From: Pseudochrobactrum kiredjianiae
GTDB lineage: Bacteria > Pseudomonadota > Alphaproteobacteria > Rhizobiales > Rhizobiaceae
Reading direction: 5' to 3'
DNA: 64,000 bases
NCBI RefSeq assembly: GCF_030362795.1
Contig: NZ_JAUCBM010000001.1
Coordinates: 1,116,001-1,180,000, forward strand
Shown here: in pieces, positions 21,512 to 32,511 of the stretch
Numbering within the stretch: position 1 is the stretch's first letter
Layout of the letters: every line of letters begins with the position of its first letter
Translations under genes and position numbers: made by a program
The notes under the pieces: generated by a model
Databases searched by the model: none
Told to the model about the DNA's origin: nothing
What the model saw: only the letters and a program-made list of their open reading frames with translations

Positions 21512-21865
21512 TGGGTTAGGGCATATTCACTGCACTATGCGTTAATAAAAATACCGCGTCTGTTTTAAATCAGGCGCGGTATTTTCGTATTTGCTTACGC
21601 ATATTTGCAAATAGTCTAAAATTATTGCATAAAATATTAACTATAGCTTCATCCAGCCGTGAATTTTGTCAGCTGTTTAAACTGATTTCATTCAAGGTAA
21701 ATAAAGAATTTCGTTTAAAATATTATTTATTATCAGTTATTTAGAAGATTAAATTGCGTAGTTTTGCCCGATTTGGGGCCTATTGACTGTGGAATGCCGC
21801 ATATTCATCATTAAGACGATGAAACAATGAAACTATTTGTAATCTCTAACGATTAGACTGTTGCC
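21512..21865. other. Terminator-bearing AT-rich spacer
   Basis: After the lipoprotein terminator (21547-21586) the spacer is strongly AT-rich with no coding frame. It presumably holds the promoter of the small gene at 21866. Confidence 0.4.
21547..21586 (+). terminator. Terminator after lipoprotein gene
   Basis: Stem AAAATACCGCG with its complement around a 16-base loop, followed by T residues. Confidence 0.8.
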
Positions 21866-22048
21866 ATGATGACAGCATATGAACTCATTCAGGAACCAAC
21901 CGACACCTGGGCCATTTTTGAAATGGATTCCGGTGAACCGGTTATGATCGAAGGCCGTCCGATGATTGGTCTGACCGAGACAGAAGCGCAGCAGGTCTAT
22001 GCTGCACTGACTGCTCCCGTGAAAGACGCTAAGAAATCAGCGGCCTGA
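21866..22048 (+). CDS. Small acidic protein of unknown function
   Basis: A 60-residue protein (MMTAYELIQEPTDTW...) with an acidic N-terminal half and a lysine-alanine tail. It has neither signal peptide nor membrane helix. No family was recognised. The frame is well supported by codon pattern, an isolated position between terminators and tandem ATG starts. Confidence 0.6.
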   Translation: MMTAYELIQEPTDTWAIFEMDSGEPVMIEGRPMIGLTETEAQQVYAALTAPVKDAKKSAA

Positions 22049-22120
22049 TATCAGGCATTTGGCTTAAGCCATAATGCATCAATCAAGGGCGATGATATTG
22101 TTTAATATCATCTGCACCAA

Positions 22121-22156
22121 GCAAAAGGGCGTGCTGTGGCACGCCCTTTTGCTTTT
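22121..22156. terminator. Bidirectional terminator
   Basis: A 14-bp perfect stem (GCAAAAGGGCGTGC and complement) with a TGTG loop, between convergent genes. A second hairpin (GATGATATT and complement, 22091-22112) lies just upstream of it. Confidence 0.9.
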
Positions 22157-22174
22157 CTGTTCACAGCAGTTGAA

Positions 22175-22864
22175 TCAGAAACCTTCGTCCCATTCGGCCA
22201 TTGCTTCGATCACAGCAGGCAGATCGCGATGGCGGTTAATCACGGTTTCCGCACCGGCTTCAGTCAGTTTGTCTGCGTGCCCCGGATAAGTATGGGCACC
22301 GCCGGTAAAACCGATCACACGCATGCCTGCAGCGCGTGCTGCATGCACGCCATGGCTTGAATCCTCAATCACAAAACAATGTTTCGGATCGGCGTTGAAC
22401 TGCTGTGCTGCATAGGTGTAAACATTCGGAGCCGGTTTCGGCTCTTTATTGCCAACTTCACGGGCGGCATAAATATGCGGGGCAAACGCATCGTAAAGCG
22501 TTGAACGCTTGAGCATCAGTTGCAGGGAGTCCGTGTTGGAATTCGAGCAGATTGCTTTCGGATATGGAAGCTGGCTCACCACATCTTCGATACCGTCAAC
22601 TGTCAGCAGTTCTTTGGTAATCCGCTCTTTCATAATCTTGCGCGATTTTTCAATCAGCGATGCAGAGATCGGAATGGAGGATTCCCGTTCAATTTCCATC
22701 AGAATGCTCGGCCATGTCAGACCGGCAAAACGCTCGGCAATTTCCTCCGGTGAAATCGGATAACCGGCATCGGTCAGAAGTTCGGATTCGACCTGTGCGG
22801 CAATATACTCGGAGTCGACCAGAACACCGTCACAGTCGAAGAGGATCAGCTGGGGTTTAGACAT
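22175..22864 (-). CDS. HAD superfamily hydrolase (beta-phosphoglucomutase/Gph-like)
   Basis: A 229-residue HAD subfamily IA phosphatase. Motif I is LILFDCDGVLVDSE, motif II ICSNSN, motif III lysine in the KEPKPAPNVY stretch and motif IV CFVIEDSSHGVHAA. An alpha-helical cap lies between motifs I and II. The start at 22864 (MSKPQLIL) removes 18 unrelated residues of the longer frame. The substrate cannot be told from sequence; phosphoglycolate or a sugar phosphate is likely for this type. Confidence 0.87.
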   Translation of the reverse strand: MSKPQLILFDCDGVLVDSEYIAAQVESELLTDAGYPISPEEIAERFAGLTWPSILMEIERESSIPISASLIEKSRKIMKERITKELLTVDGIEDVVSQLPYPKAICSNSNTDSLQLMLKRSTLYDAFAPHIYAAREVGNKEPKPAPNVYTYAAQQFNADPKHCFVIEDSSHGVHAARAAGMRVIGFTGGAHTYPGHADKLTEAGAETVINRHRDLPAVIEAMAEWDEGF

Positions 22865-24391
<1,527 letters not shown>

Positions 24392-24515
24392 ACCAAATGA
24401 GACAATTGCCAGTCATTTCATGCTGGTAATTTCTACAGCATTCTGCGCGGATTTGATGTGTTACTCACAAGCCGCGCATAACTATCGGACTGACCTCCAG
24501 AGATGTCTGAGCCTT

Positions 24516-24546
24516 AAAGCGCCGGTGTTACACCGGCGCTTTTTTT
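24516..24546 (+). terminator. Terminator after ccrM
   Basis: Stem AAAGCGCCGGTG and complement with a three-base loop and seven T. It also faces the end of mutY from the other side. Confidence 0.9.
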
Positions 24547-24582
24547 CATGCGCTGAAATAAAACTAATAAAGAGCAATTTGC

Positions 24583-25701
24583 TTATTTAAAGGTATCGGG
24601 AAGTGCTGCGCCGATCGCTTTTTTCATGACTGTTGGCAATGCTTCTTCACCAAGGTTTTGTTGTGCAACCCACCAGCCATTATTACTTGGTGGGATAGAT
24701 GTCACATCCGCTTTGTAAACACTGAGACGCAGTTCAAAATGCGTGAAAATATGGGTGATGCTGCCGCTTGGCAGCCACTGTGCCGCAAAAGGTGCGCGTT
24801 CTGCACTGGTGAGCTGCATAATATGCTCTGGCGTTGCGCACTCATTAGCCGCGATCCAGTCGCTGTTGGGCACTTCGCTCATACCGGCAAGCAGACCTTT
24901 GTCGGCGCGCTTGCGCAAATAGACCTCACCCTGCGGCGATACAATAATAAATGCTGCACCATAGCGGACGGGTCTGGCTTTTTTCGGAGCTTTCACAGGA
25001 TAAAGCTCCGGTTCCCCCTCAGACAACGCCGCGCAATTATCGTTCAACGGGCAGAGAATACAGGCTGGTTTTTTGGGCGTGCAGATGGTGGCGCCAAGAT
25101 CCATCATCGCTTGCGCAAAATCACCGGGGCGGTTCTGCGGCGTAAGCTGCTCTGTAAATTTGCGGATTTCAACCTTGGCCTGTGGCATCACGGTTTTGAT
25201 CGCAAACAGGCGGCTGACCACGCGCTCGACATTGCCGTCAACGACAGCGGCCGGAATATCAAAAGCAATCGCGGCAATGGCGGCAGAAGTGTAATCGCCA
25301 ATACCGGGCAATTGTTTGAGACCGTCCACGCTTTGCGGAAACTGCCCGTCATATTGCATGGCAATCATGTCCGCGCATTTTTTTAAATTGCGGGCACGAG
25401 AATAATAGCCAAGTCCTGCCCAACCACGCAACACATCGTCTTCCGTGGCATCGGCAAGTGCCTGCACAGTTGGCCAGAGGCCGGTAAATTTAAGGAAATA
25501 GGCCTTAACCGCTTCAACTGTGGTTTGTTGCAGCATGACTTCGGACAACCAGATACGATAGGGATCAGGTCGAACACCCTGCCGGTAGTCATCCGGTGTC
25601 ACGCGCCACGGCAGCACACGGTGATGACGGTCATACCATGCCAATAGTTTTTCTGCAGGGGTGTGGCTGGTTTCTGAGGAGAGGGGGCGCTGTTTCGTCA
25701 T
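24583..25701 (-). CDS. mutY: A/G-specific adenine glycosylase
   Basis: Removes adenine mispaired with 8-oxoguanine. The 372-residue protein has PWRVTPDDYR with SEVMLQQTTVEAV (catalytic helix), helix-hairpin-helix LKQLPGIGDYTSAAI, the catalytic aspartate in VDGNVERVVSRL and the [4Fe-4S] ligands C-x6-C-x2-C-x5-C in CTPKKPACILCPLNDNC. The C-terminal third is the MutT-like domain that recognises oxidised guanine. Confidence 0.95.
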   Translation of the reverse strand: MTKQRPLSSETSHTPAEKLLAWYDRHHRVLPWRVTPDDYRQGVRPDPYRIWLSEVMLQQTTVEAVKAYFLKFTGLWPTVQALADATEDDVLRGWAGLGYYSRARNLKKCADMIAMQYDGQFPQSVDGLKQLPGIGDYTSAAIAAIAFDIPAAVVDGNVERVVSRLFAIKTVMPQAKVEIRKFTEQLTPQNRPGDFAQAMMDLGATICTPKKPACILCPLNDNCAALSEGEPELYPVKAPKKARPVRYGAAFIIVSPQGEVYLRKRADKGLLAGMSEVPNSDWIAANECATPEHIMQLTSAERAPFAAQWLPSGSITHIFTHFELRLSVYKADVTSIPPSNNGWWVAQQNLGEEALPTVMKKAIGAALPDTFK

Positions 25702-25912
25702 AGTGTTTCCATAAAGGATATACGGACGGAATGCACCGGAATTTACTGAAATTCACCAGCCGTCTTCGCAAGGCATAAAGAGCCGCGGTAAAATAATCGG
25801 CATCTTGTTGCTAACTGCCGCGGTTTCCAATATTCCATAGGTATCGTGAAATACTAGAGCGTGTCGCATTTAATGAAACTTATAGTGCTGGCTCTGGATT
25901 GTTTTAATTATC

Positions 25913-25957
25913 GCATGTTCGCGGTAGCTCAAATGAATAAATTTGAGCCAGACATGC
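25913..25957. repeat. Inverted repeat before GT25 gene
   Basis: Nested inverted repeats: GCATGT with ACATGC on the outside and GCTCAAAT with ATTTGAGC inside. The stretch from 25857 (AGAGCGTGTCGC...) looks like the Brucella-type intergenic palindromic repeats and ends just 20 bases before the next gene, so it could also shape its mRNA leader. Confidence 0.5.
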
Positions 25958-25976
25958 TTTATTGCAGGGCTTGATA

Positions 25977-26744
25977 TTGCTGAACAAACAAAGTTTTCCC
26001 GTTTATGCTCTTAATCTTGATCGTTCCAAGGATCGGTGGGAGAGTTTGTTGGCGCATGCGCAGGAAGCTGGTGTGGCGGTTCAGCGTGTGCCTGCTGTTG
26101 ACGGAAAATTACTTCGGCCTGAAGATAAAAAGAATTTTGATGATGCGGGATTTCGCAGAGATCACGGAAAAATCGCTTCTGCTGCGGAGATCGGTTGCTA
26201 TCTCAGCCATATGAAGGCGCTGCAAATTATCGCTGATGGTGATGCCGTCGGCGGCGTTGTCATTGAAGATGATATTCGTTTTTCAGATGAATTCTTGCCC
26301 GTGGTTGAGGCTGCAATGACCTTGCAGGGCTGGGATGTAATCAAACTCATTCATAATCGTCTGGTCGGCTTTCGGCCTGTTGAGCAATTGACGGTAGGCG
26401 TGGCTATCGGGCGTACAACGCACGGGCCGCTTGGTAATGCCGGTGCTTATATTGTGTCGAAAGAAGGCGCTGCGAAACTCTTGCAAGCCTTGCAGATTAT
26501 GCATCTGCCTTATGATGTGGCACTGGAGCGTGGCTGGACAGGCTCTTATAATTTCTTCACTGCCAGCAAGGCTGTGGTGAGCAATCCCAATGAGAGCGCT
26601 TCCACAATTTCGGAAGGCGCGAACAGCTATTCAAAAGCCAAGCTTCCGACTTATAAGCGCATCAGCACTTTGTTTTTCCGCGTTAAAGACTATCTGTACC
26701 GGATGTTTTATAGTTTTAAAAAGGCTAATCTTCGCCATAGATAA
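25977..26744 (+). CDS. Glycosyltransferase family 25 (LPS/LOS biosynthesis)
   Basis: A 255-residue GT25 enzyme, a family that adds sugars (often galactose or glucose) to lipooligosaccharide cores. Typical blocks are FPVYALNLDRSKDRW, PAVDGK, EIGCYLSHMKALQII, the DxD-like VIEDDIRFSDEF and GNAGAYIVSKEGAAKLL. There is no ATG before the conserved start; TTG codons exist at 25962, 25971 and 25977. The last has AGGG 8 bases upstream and is preferred. The C-terminus is basic and aromatic, likely membrane-associated. Confidence 0.85.
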   Translation: MLNKQSFPVYALNLDRSKDRWESLLAHAQEAGVAVQRVPAVDGKLLRPEDKKNFDDAGFRRDHGKIASAAEIGCYLSHMKALQIIADGDAVGGVVIEDDIRFSDEFLPVVEAAMTLQGWDVIKLIHNRLVGFRPVEQLTVGVAIGRTTHGPLGNAGAYIVSKEGAAKLLQALQIMHLPYDVALERGWTGSYNFFTASKAVVSNPNESASTISEGANSYSKAKLPTYKRISTLFFRVKDYLYRMFYSFKKANLRHR

Positions 26745-26787
26745 CAGGCAATGTGATTATGCTGTTTTCAGCGTTTAAAGGAATAAA

Positions 26788-27297
26788 ATGAGCAGAGAGG
26801 AAAAATCGGGTTTTAAACCGCTGGCAGATACGGCCGGTAGTGTGCTCGATCCTGTTTTGCGTAAACGCGCCGGTATTAATCTTTCGCTGATACAGGCGTG
26901 GGAAGATGTTGTCGGGCCGCAGATTGGTGCGCAATCGCGCCCGTTGCGGATCGTCTGGCCGCGTCGCGCCCATGAGGATGATCCGTTCCAACCTGCAACG
27001 CTGGTTATCGGTTGTGAAGGCATGGCGGCGATGCGTATCCAGCATTCCACCGGCGAGATCATCAACCGTGTAAATTCTTTTCTGGGCTTTGCGGCCATTG
27101 CCCGTATTCGTATTGAGCAAAAATCTGTAGCGCCTGTTGCGCAACGCAAAGTCAAACCGCTAATGCCGGTGGGTGCGCCTGCCGAGAAGAAGCTCGCACA
27201 GGCGACAAATGGTATTGAAGACGAGGCTTTGCGGGCTTCACTGATGCAGCTTGGCCGCAATATTCTCGCAGAGAAGGCCAATAAAAAGCCACGTTAG
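26788..27297 (+). CDS. DUF721 (DciA-like) protein
   Basis: A 169-residue protein of the DUF721 family, whose best-known member DciA loads the replicative helicase in bacteria without DnaC. The N-terminal pattern LADTAGSVLDPVLRKRAG, INLSLIQAWEDVVGPQI and the VGCEGMAAMRIQH-like strand fit. In Rhizobiales it sits beside mutY and the DsbA gene, as here. The role in helicase loading is inferred from the family. Confidence 0.82.
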   Translation: MSREEKSGFKPLADTAGSVLDPVLRKRAGINLSLIQAWEDVVGPQIGAQSRPLRIVWPRRAHEDDPFQPATLVIGCEGMAAMRIQHSTGEIINRVNSFLGFAAIARIRIEQKSVAPVAQRKVKPLMPVGAPAEKKLAQATNGIEDEALRASLMQLGRNILAEKANKKPR

Positions 27298-27396
27298 AGC
27301 GCCGTGCGCCCATTTGGGCGCACAAAACTCGCTCTAACACTTTATATTTTCAGCATAATTTTAACTTAAACTGATTCAAGTTTAAGGAATTATGCT
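27294..27396. repeat. Double-cruciform intergenic repeat
   Basis: Outer TTAGAGCG/CGCTCTAA encloses the perfect TGCGCCC-ATTT-GGGCGCA; a second palindrome follows, AGCATAATT/AATTATGCT enclosing CTTAAACT/AAGTTTAAG. The first arm overlaps the stop codon of the DUF721 gene. Elements of this form (AGAGCGCCGTGCGCCC...) are abundant in Brucella-type genomes. It may also terminate the DUF721 transcript. Confidence 0.65.
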
Positions 27397-27544
27397 GTAA
27401 TAACGGTGTTCAAGAGCTAATCATTGCACGTTAAGTCTCTGTAGACGCACTGTTTATTAAAAACTCTTAAGCTGCCTGACAAAATTCGGGCATTTTGCTC
27501 TATTATCGAAACTCTATAGCAACGTGAATAAACGGGTGATTCGT

Positions 27545-28207
27545 ATGATATCTCAACTGAACCGCAGACAGCTCCTGGGTAGTGCAGCACTTGCAACTGC
27601 GGCATTGTCAGTCTCTGCGGCTGGAAGTGCTATGGCACAGTCCGGTGTTCCGAAATCAGACGGCACCGTTGATATGGCGAAGCTGCTTGAAAAAGGCTCG
27701 CTTGAAGATAAGGTTCTGGGTCAGGCCGATGCGCCGGTAACAATCGTTGAATATGCTTCAATGACCTGCTCACATTGCGCGACATTCGCTGTGAATACGT
27801 TGCCAGTAATTGAAGAAAAATACATCAAGACCGGCAAAGTCCGTCTGATTTTCCGCGAATTCCCGTTTGATCCGCGTGCAACAGCTGCTTTCATGCTGGC
27901 ACGTTGTGCGCCGGATGACCGTTATTTCCCGATGGTTGATGTGCTGTTCAAACAGCAGATGCAGTGGGCTGCGGCCGATGATGCACAGGCTGCATTGCTG
28001 CAAATCTCGAAATTGGCCGGTTTTACACAGGAGACATTCAATGCCTGCTTGACGAACCAGCAGCTTCTCGATGATGTGAATGCTGTTCGTGAACGTGGCG
28101 CTGAGTTCGGTGTGAATGCAACGCCTACCTTCTTTATCAATGGCAAGAAATATTCCGGGGCTCTTTCGGTTGAACAGATGTCGGCAGTTATCGACTCTAT
28201 GCTCTGA
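27545..28207 (+). CDS. DsbA-family thiol-disulfide oxidoreductase
   Basis: A periplasmic thioredoxin-fold protein of about 220 residues. The signal peptide has a twin-arginine (NRRQLLGSAAL), so export by Tat is possible, and ends near SAMAQ. The active site is TCSHCATF (CxxC), and the cis-proline region is NATPTFFINGKKY. The ATG at 27545 is preferred to the GTG at 27524, as GGGTGA sits close before it. In Rhizobiales this gene precedes smc. Confidence 0.9.
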   Translation: MISQLNRRQLLGSAALATAALSVSAAGSAMAQSGVPKSDGTVDMAKLLEKGSLEDKVLGQADAPVTIVEYASMTCSHCATFAVNTLPVIEEKYIKTGKVRLIFREFPFDPRATAAFMLARCAPDDRYFPMVDVLFKQQMQWAAADDAQAALLQISKLAGFTQETFNACLTNQQLLDDVNAVRERGAEFGVNATPTFFINGKKYSGALSVEQMSAVIDSML

Positions 28208-28354
28208 TCCTGATGCATTTTTATGCAGCGGGCGCTTGGACGTGTCCGCTGCATTGTCATATTCTACGCTTTTCGTGTTTACCCTCAAATTATTCTTTAG
28301 TCGTTTTTTTGTACCGCATTCGGCTTTGCAGAGCTTTGAGCGGAGTGCTGGCTA

Positions 28355-31300
28355 ATGCGTTTTACCAAGCTGCGCCTTCTCGGATTTAAATCTTTCGTCG
28401 AGCCGATGGAATTCGTTATTGAAGGCGGATTGACCGGTGTCGTCGGGCCGAATGGTTGCGGCAAGTCCAATCTCGTTGAAGCATTGCGCTGGGTTATGGG
28501 AGAAAATTCCTATAAAAACATGCGCGCTTCCGGCATGGACGATGTTATTTTTTCCGGTTCCGGCACGCGCCCTGCACGTAACAGTGCGGAAGTCACATTG
28601 TTTCTCGACAATAGCGACCGGTCTGCGCCGCCATCCTACAATAATGTTGATGAGTTGCAGGTCTCACGCAGGATTGAGCGTGAATCAGGTTCCGTTTATC
28701 GCATCAATGGCAAAGAAGTCCGTGCCAAAGATGTACAGCTGCTGTTTGCCGACCAGTCTACCGGTGCGCGCTCACCGTCTATGGTCGGGCAGGGACGTAT
28801 TGGTGAGTTGATTCAGGCCAAACCACAGGCACGGCGTGCGCTGCTGGAAGAGGCTGCCGGTATTTCCGGTTTGCATTCGCGCCGTCATGAAGCCGAATTG
28901 CGGCTGCGTGCTGCTGAAACCAATCTTGAGCGGCTGGAAGATGTTGTTGGCGAGCTTGGCACGCAGATTGAAAGTCTGAAGCGTCAGTCCCGTCAGGCCA
29001 ATCGCTTCCGCTCGCTATCGGCTGATATTCGTGCGGCTGAAGCAATTTTGCTGCATCTGCGCTGGTCGCAGGCCAAAGCCCATGAGGGAGAGGCTCAAAC
29101 TGCGTTGTCCACAGCAACATCCCATGTTGGCGCGATGGCGCAGGCACAGATGATTGCAGCCAAGGAACAGGCCATTGCTGCGCAACATTTGCCGGAATTG
29201 CGCGATCAGCAGGCATCTGCCGCCGCAGCCTTGCAGCGTTTGACCATTGCCGTTTCACAGCTCGATGAAGAAGCGGCGCGTCTGACCCAGCGCCGTTCCG
29301 AGCTGTTAAAGCGGCTTGAACAACTGAGTTCTGATATCGCCCGTGAAGAGCAGATGTTGCAGGAACATGCTGCTGTGCTTGAGCGTCTGGACGAAGAAGA
29401 ACAAGATCTGCGTGAGCAGAATGAGGCTTCCGGCGACCGTGCGATTGAAGCGGAAGAATTATTGTCTGCCGCACAAGAGCAACTGCAGGGGCATGAAGCC
29501 GAACTGGCACAAATTACCTCGGTTCGTGCGGAAGCTGCGGCAGAGCGCACGCAGAGTGAACGCTTGGTGCGTGATATTGCCGAGCGTAGTGAGAAGCTCT
29601 CCGCGCAGTTGCGTACCGTTGAACAGGATATTGCTGCGCTGGAAAACCAGCTGAAGCTTCTGGCCGGCACAGAAGAAAAAGCCGCCAGAGTAGCGCTGGC
29701 TGAAGAGGCGGTGCAGGCTGCGGAAGAACAGGCACTAGCTTGCGAGGAAATGGTAGAGCAAGCGCGGGAAGCTGAAACCGGCCACCGCCAGCCATTGATC
29801 CAAGCGCGGGAAGAACTGAACCGGATTGAAACCGAAGCCCGCACTCTGGCTAGCATTCTCAATAGTGGCCAGTCGTCCACCTATATTGCTGTTGTTGAGC
29901 AGATGCAGGTGAAAAAGGGCTATGAGACTGCGCTTGGTGCTGCTTTGGGGGATGATCTCGAAGCACCGGTTAATCCGCAGGCACCGGTTTTCTGGACGGA
30001 TATTGAAGGCCAGAATAATCGCGATTTTGGTCAGCTGCCGCAAGGGGCGGTACCGCTCAGTACTGTGGTTGATGCGCCTCCGGCATTGCAGGCACGTTTG
30101 TCTCAGATTGGTCTGGTGGACGACAGTGAAGGCGCAAATCTTCAGACACAATTGCAAAGCGGTCAGCGTTTGGTGAGCCGTGAAGGCAGCGTCTGGCGCT
30201 GGGATGGTTTTACGGCGCGTTCCGATGCGCCGACTGCCGCTGCACAGCGACTGGCACAGAAGAACCGTTTGGCAGAACTTGAAGCCGCCGCTGTCACTGC
30301 ACGTAATCGTGTAATGCTGGCAGAAACGGCTTTGCGTCAGGCTGAGGCGGCTTTGCGCGAGGCAGTTGAGCGTGAGCGCAGCCTGCGCGATCATTGGCGT
30401 GCCGCACAGCGTGAACTGGCACAGGCGCGGGATACCTTGGCTGAGGCCGAGCGTGTTGCCGGACAATTGTCCAGCAAGCGTGCCGCATTGGATGAGGCGA
30501 AGACCCGCCTCAGCGATAGTCTGGAAGAAAACACCATTCAGTTGGAAGAGGCGCAGATCAGGCTTGATGATCTGCCGGATCTGGCTGCATTGAACCTGCA
30601 ACTCACCAGTTTGACCACGCAGGTCATGGCTGATCGTGCCGCGATGACAGAAGCCCGTGCAGCGCACGATAATCTGCGCCGCGATGCAGAAAACCGTTTG
30701 CGTCGGCTGGAAATGATTGTCCATGAGCGTAAAAGCTGGCAGTCGCGGGCGGAAAATGCCCGCAGACAGATAACAGCACTGACAGAACGCAGAGATGAAA
30801 CCGGTGATGAAGCGGAAGATCTGGCAGAAGCACCGGCAGATATTGAAGAGCGCCGCCGTGAGTTGCAAAGTGCTGTAGAAGATGCGGATACGCAGCGCAA
30901 GGAAACGTCCGACCGCTTGAGTATTGCTGAAACCGAACAGGCCAAGCTGGACAAGCGTGCGACACTGGCTATTCAGGAGCTGGCCTCATCGCGGGAAATG
31001 CGTGCGCGTGCAGAAGAGCGTCTGGCCGCAGCAGAAGAGCGCCGCAAAGATACAGAAGCACGTATTGTCGAAGTACTGAATTGTGCGCCGCATGAAGCCT
31101 TCCGTCACACGGGACTCAATACCGGTGATCCGCTACCGGATATGGATCAGACCGATCGCCAGCTTGACCGCTTGAAGATTGAGCGCGAACGCCTCGGCGC
31201 AGTGAATTTGCGTGCCGAAGAAGAACAGCGTGAATTGTCCGACCGGCAGGATGCGATCATTAACGAGCGCGAAGATGTTATTGAAGCGATCAAAAAACTG

Positions 31301-31819
31301 CGTCAGGCTATTCAGAGCCTGAACAAAGAAGGGCGTGAGCGTCTTCTGGCTGCGTTTGATGTGGTCAATGAGCAGTTCCAGCGTCTGTTTACGCATCTTT
31401 TTGGCGGCGGTACGGCAGAGTTGCAATTGATTGAATCCGAAGACCCGCTTGATGCGGGGCTGGAAATTCTGGCACGCCCTCCGGGCAAGAAGCCGCAGAC
31501 CATGACATTGCTGTCCGGCGGCGAGCAGGCTCTGACGGCAATGGCGCTGATCTTTGCTGTGTTCCTCACCAATCCGGCGCCAATCTGTGTGCTGGACGAG
31601 GTGGATGCACCGCTCGACGATCACAATGTGGAGCGCTATTGTAATCTGATGGATGAAATGGCTGCGTCAACAAAAACGCGCTTTGTCATCATCACACACA
31701 ATCCGATTACCATGGCGCGTATGGATCGTTTGTTTGGCGTGACTATGGGCGAGCAGGGCGTGAGCCAGTTGGTTTCTGTTGATCTGCAAACGGCTTCTGC
31801 TATGCGTGAGGCTGTCTGA
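28355..31819 (+). CDS. smc: Chromosome segregation ATPase SMC
   Basis: Condensin-like ATPase of 1154 residues. The N-terminal head has Walker A in GPNGCGKSNLVEALRWVMGE. Two long coiled coils (about 165-490 and 640-980) flank a hinge around 500-640, and the C-terminal head carries the signature LLSGGEQALTAMALI and Walker B ICVLDEVDAPLDD. Length is normal. Its stop is 20 bases before the next gene. Confidence 0.97.
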   Translation: MRFTKLRLLGFKSFVEPMEFVIEGGLTGVVGPNGCGKSNLVEALRWVMGENSYKNMRASGMDDVIFSGSGTRPARNSAEVTLFLDNSDRSAPPSYNNVDELQVSRRIERESGSVYRINGKEVRAKDVQLLFADQSTGARSPSMVGQGRIGELIQAKPQARRALLEEAAGISGLHSRRHEAELRLRAAETNLERLEDVVGELGTQIESLKRQSRQANRFRSLSADIRAAEAILLHLRWSQAKAHEGEAQTALSTATSHVGAMAQAQMIAAKEQAIAAQHLPELRDQQASAAAALQRLTIAVSQLDEEAARLTQRRSELLKRLEQLSSDIAREEQMLQEHAAVLERLDEEEQDLREQNEASGDRAIEAEELLSAAQEQLQGHEAELAQITSVRAEAAAERTQSERLVRDIAERSEKLSAQLRTVEQDIAALENQLKLLAGTEEKAARVALAEEAVQAAEEQALACEEMVEQAREAETGHRQPLIQAREELNRIETEARTLASILNSGQSSTYIAVVEQMQVKKGYETALGAALGDDLEAPVNPQAPVFWTDIEGQNNRDFGQLPQGAVPLSTVVDAPPALQARLSQIGLVDDSEGANLQTQLQSGQRLVSREGSVWRWDGFTARSDAPTAAAQRLAQKNRLAELEAAAVTARNRVMLAETALRQAEAALREAVERERSLRDHWRAAQRELAQARDTLAEAERVAGQLSSKRAALDEAKTRLSDSLEENTIQLEEAQIRLDDLPDLAALNLQLTSLTTQVMADRAAMTEARAAHDNLRRDAENRLRRLEMIVHERKSWQSRAENARRQITALTERRDETGDEAEDLAEAPADIEERRRELQSAVEDADTQRKETSDRLSIAETEQAKLDKRATLAIQELASSREMRARAEERLAAAEERRKDTEARIVEVLNCAPHEAFRHTGLNTGDPLPDMDQTDRQLDRLKIERERLGAVNLRAEEEQRELSDRQDAIINEREDVIEAIKKLRQAIQSLNKEGRERLLAAFDVVNEQFQRLFTHLFGGGTAELQLIESEDPLDAGLEILARPPGKKPQTMTLLSGGEQALTAMALIFAVFLTNPAPICVLDEVDAPLDDHNVERYCNLMDEMAASTKTRFVIITHNPITMARMDRLFGVTMGEQGVSQLVSVDLQTASAMREAV

Positions 31820-31838
31820 TTTCATTGAAGAGGGGCTT

Positions 31839-32477
31839 ATGGAATCTCATCATCAGGCGGGACAGATTATTATTTTAAACGGTGCGCCACGCGCCGGAAA
31901 ATCCACGATTGCGAAAGCCATCCAGCAGAGTTTTACAGGCATATGGGTCAATCTGGGTGTTGATCTCTATGTCCGCGATATTGTGCCGGAAAATTTGCGT
32001 CCGGCTATCGGGTTACGACCCGATGCGGCGAGGCCGGATATTGAAACCTGTATTCCGGTATTTTATGCGGCACTCTATGAGACGATCGCAGCGCATAGCA
32101 GGTTGGGTTTGAACGTTGTTGTTGATGTCGGCCATCATGATGCCTATTCCGTACCGCAAAATATCTTGCCGCAATGCGCTCGCCGTTTACATGGTTTGCC
32201 CGTGCTGTTTGTCGGCGTGCATTGTTCACTTGAAGTGATTATGCAACGGCGCAATGCCGGACAGGCAGGGCGTGAGGGTGAATATGTAACCGGTACGCCG
32301 GATGCTGCTATCCCTTTGCCGGTAAAGCTTTGGCAAGAGGCCGTGCATCGTCACGGCATCTATGATCTGGAAGTTGATACATCCTTCAATAGCGCACAGG
32401 CCTGTGCCGAAATGATCCGGCAAAGGCTTGTTGATTTTGAAGGCCAGTCAGCGTTTCAACGTCTGGAGGAATTGTAA
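31839..32477 (+). CDS. P-loop kinase-like protein (chloramphenicol phosphotransferase family)
   Basis: A 212-residue protein with Walker A IILNGAPRAGKSTIAKAIQ and the CPT-like blocks WVNLGVDLY and VVVDVGHHDAY; LFVGVHCSLEVIMQRRNA and REGEYV follow. Streptomyces CPT phosphorylates chloramphenicol, but most proteobacterial homologues have unknown substrates, so resistance should not be assumed. The start at 31839 has AGAGGGG 5 bases before it. It starts 20 bases downstream of smc, so it may be cotranscribed. Confidence 0.72.
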   Translation: MESHHQAGQIIILNGAPRAGKSTIAKAIQQSFTGIWVNLGVDLYVRDIVPENLRPAIGLRPDAARPDIETCIPVFYAALYETIAAHSRLGLNVVVDVGHHDAYSVPQNILPQCARRLHGLPVLFVGVHCSLEVIMQRRNAGQAGREGEYVTGTPDAAIPLPVKLWQEAVHRHGIYDLEVDTSFNSAQACAEMIRQRLVDFEGQSAFQRLEEL

Positions 32478-32511
32478 TTAAAGCATTTGCGAGCCAAAAG
32501 TGGAAACCGCT

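Noticed and set aside
28779-30954. Long minus-strand frames across smc
   Set aside because: They are alanine/serine/arginine-rich shadows of the coiled-coil codons of smc and match no family.
31839-32477. Chloramphenicol resistance gene
   Set aside because: Family resemblance to CPT is in the fold and P-loop; most such homologues are not resistance enzymes, so no resistance call is made.
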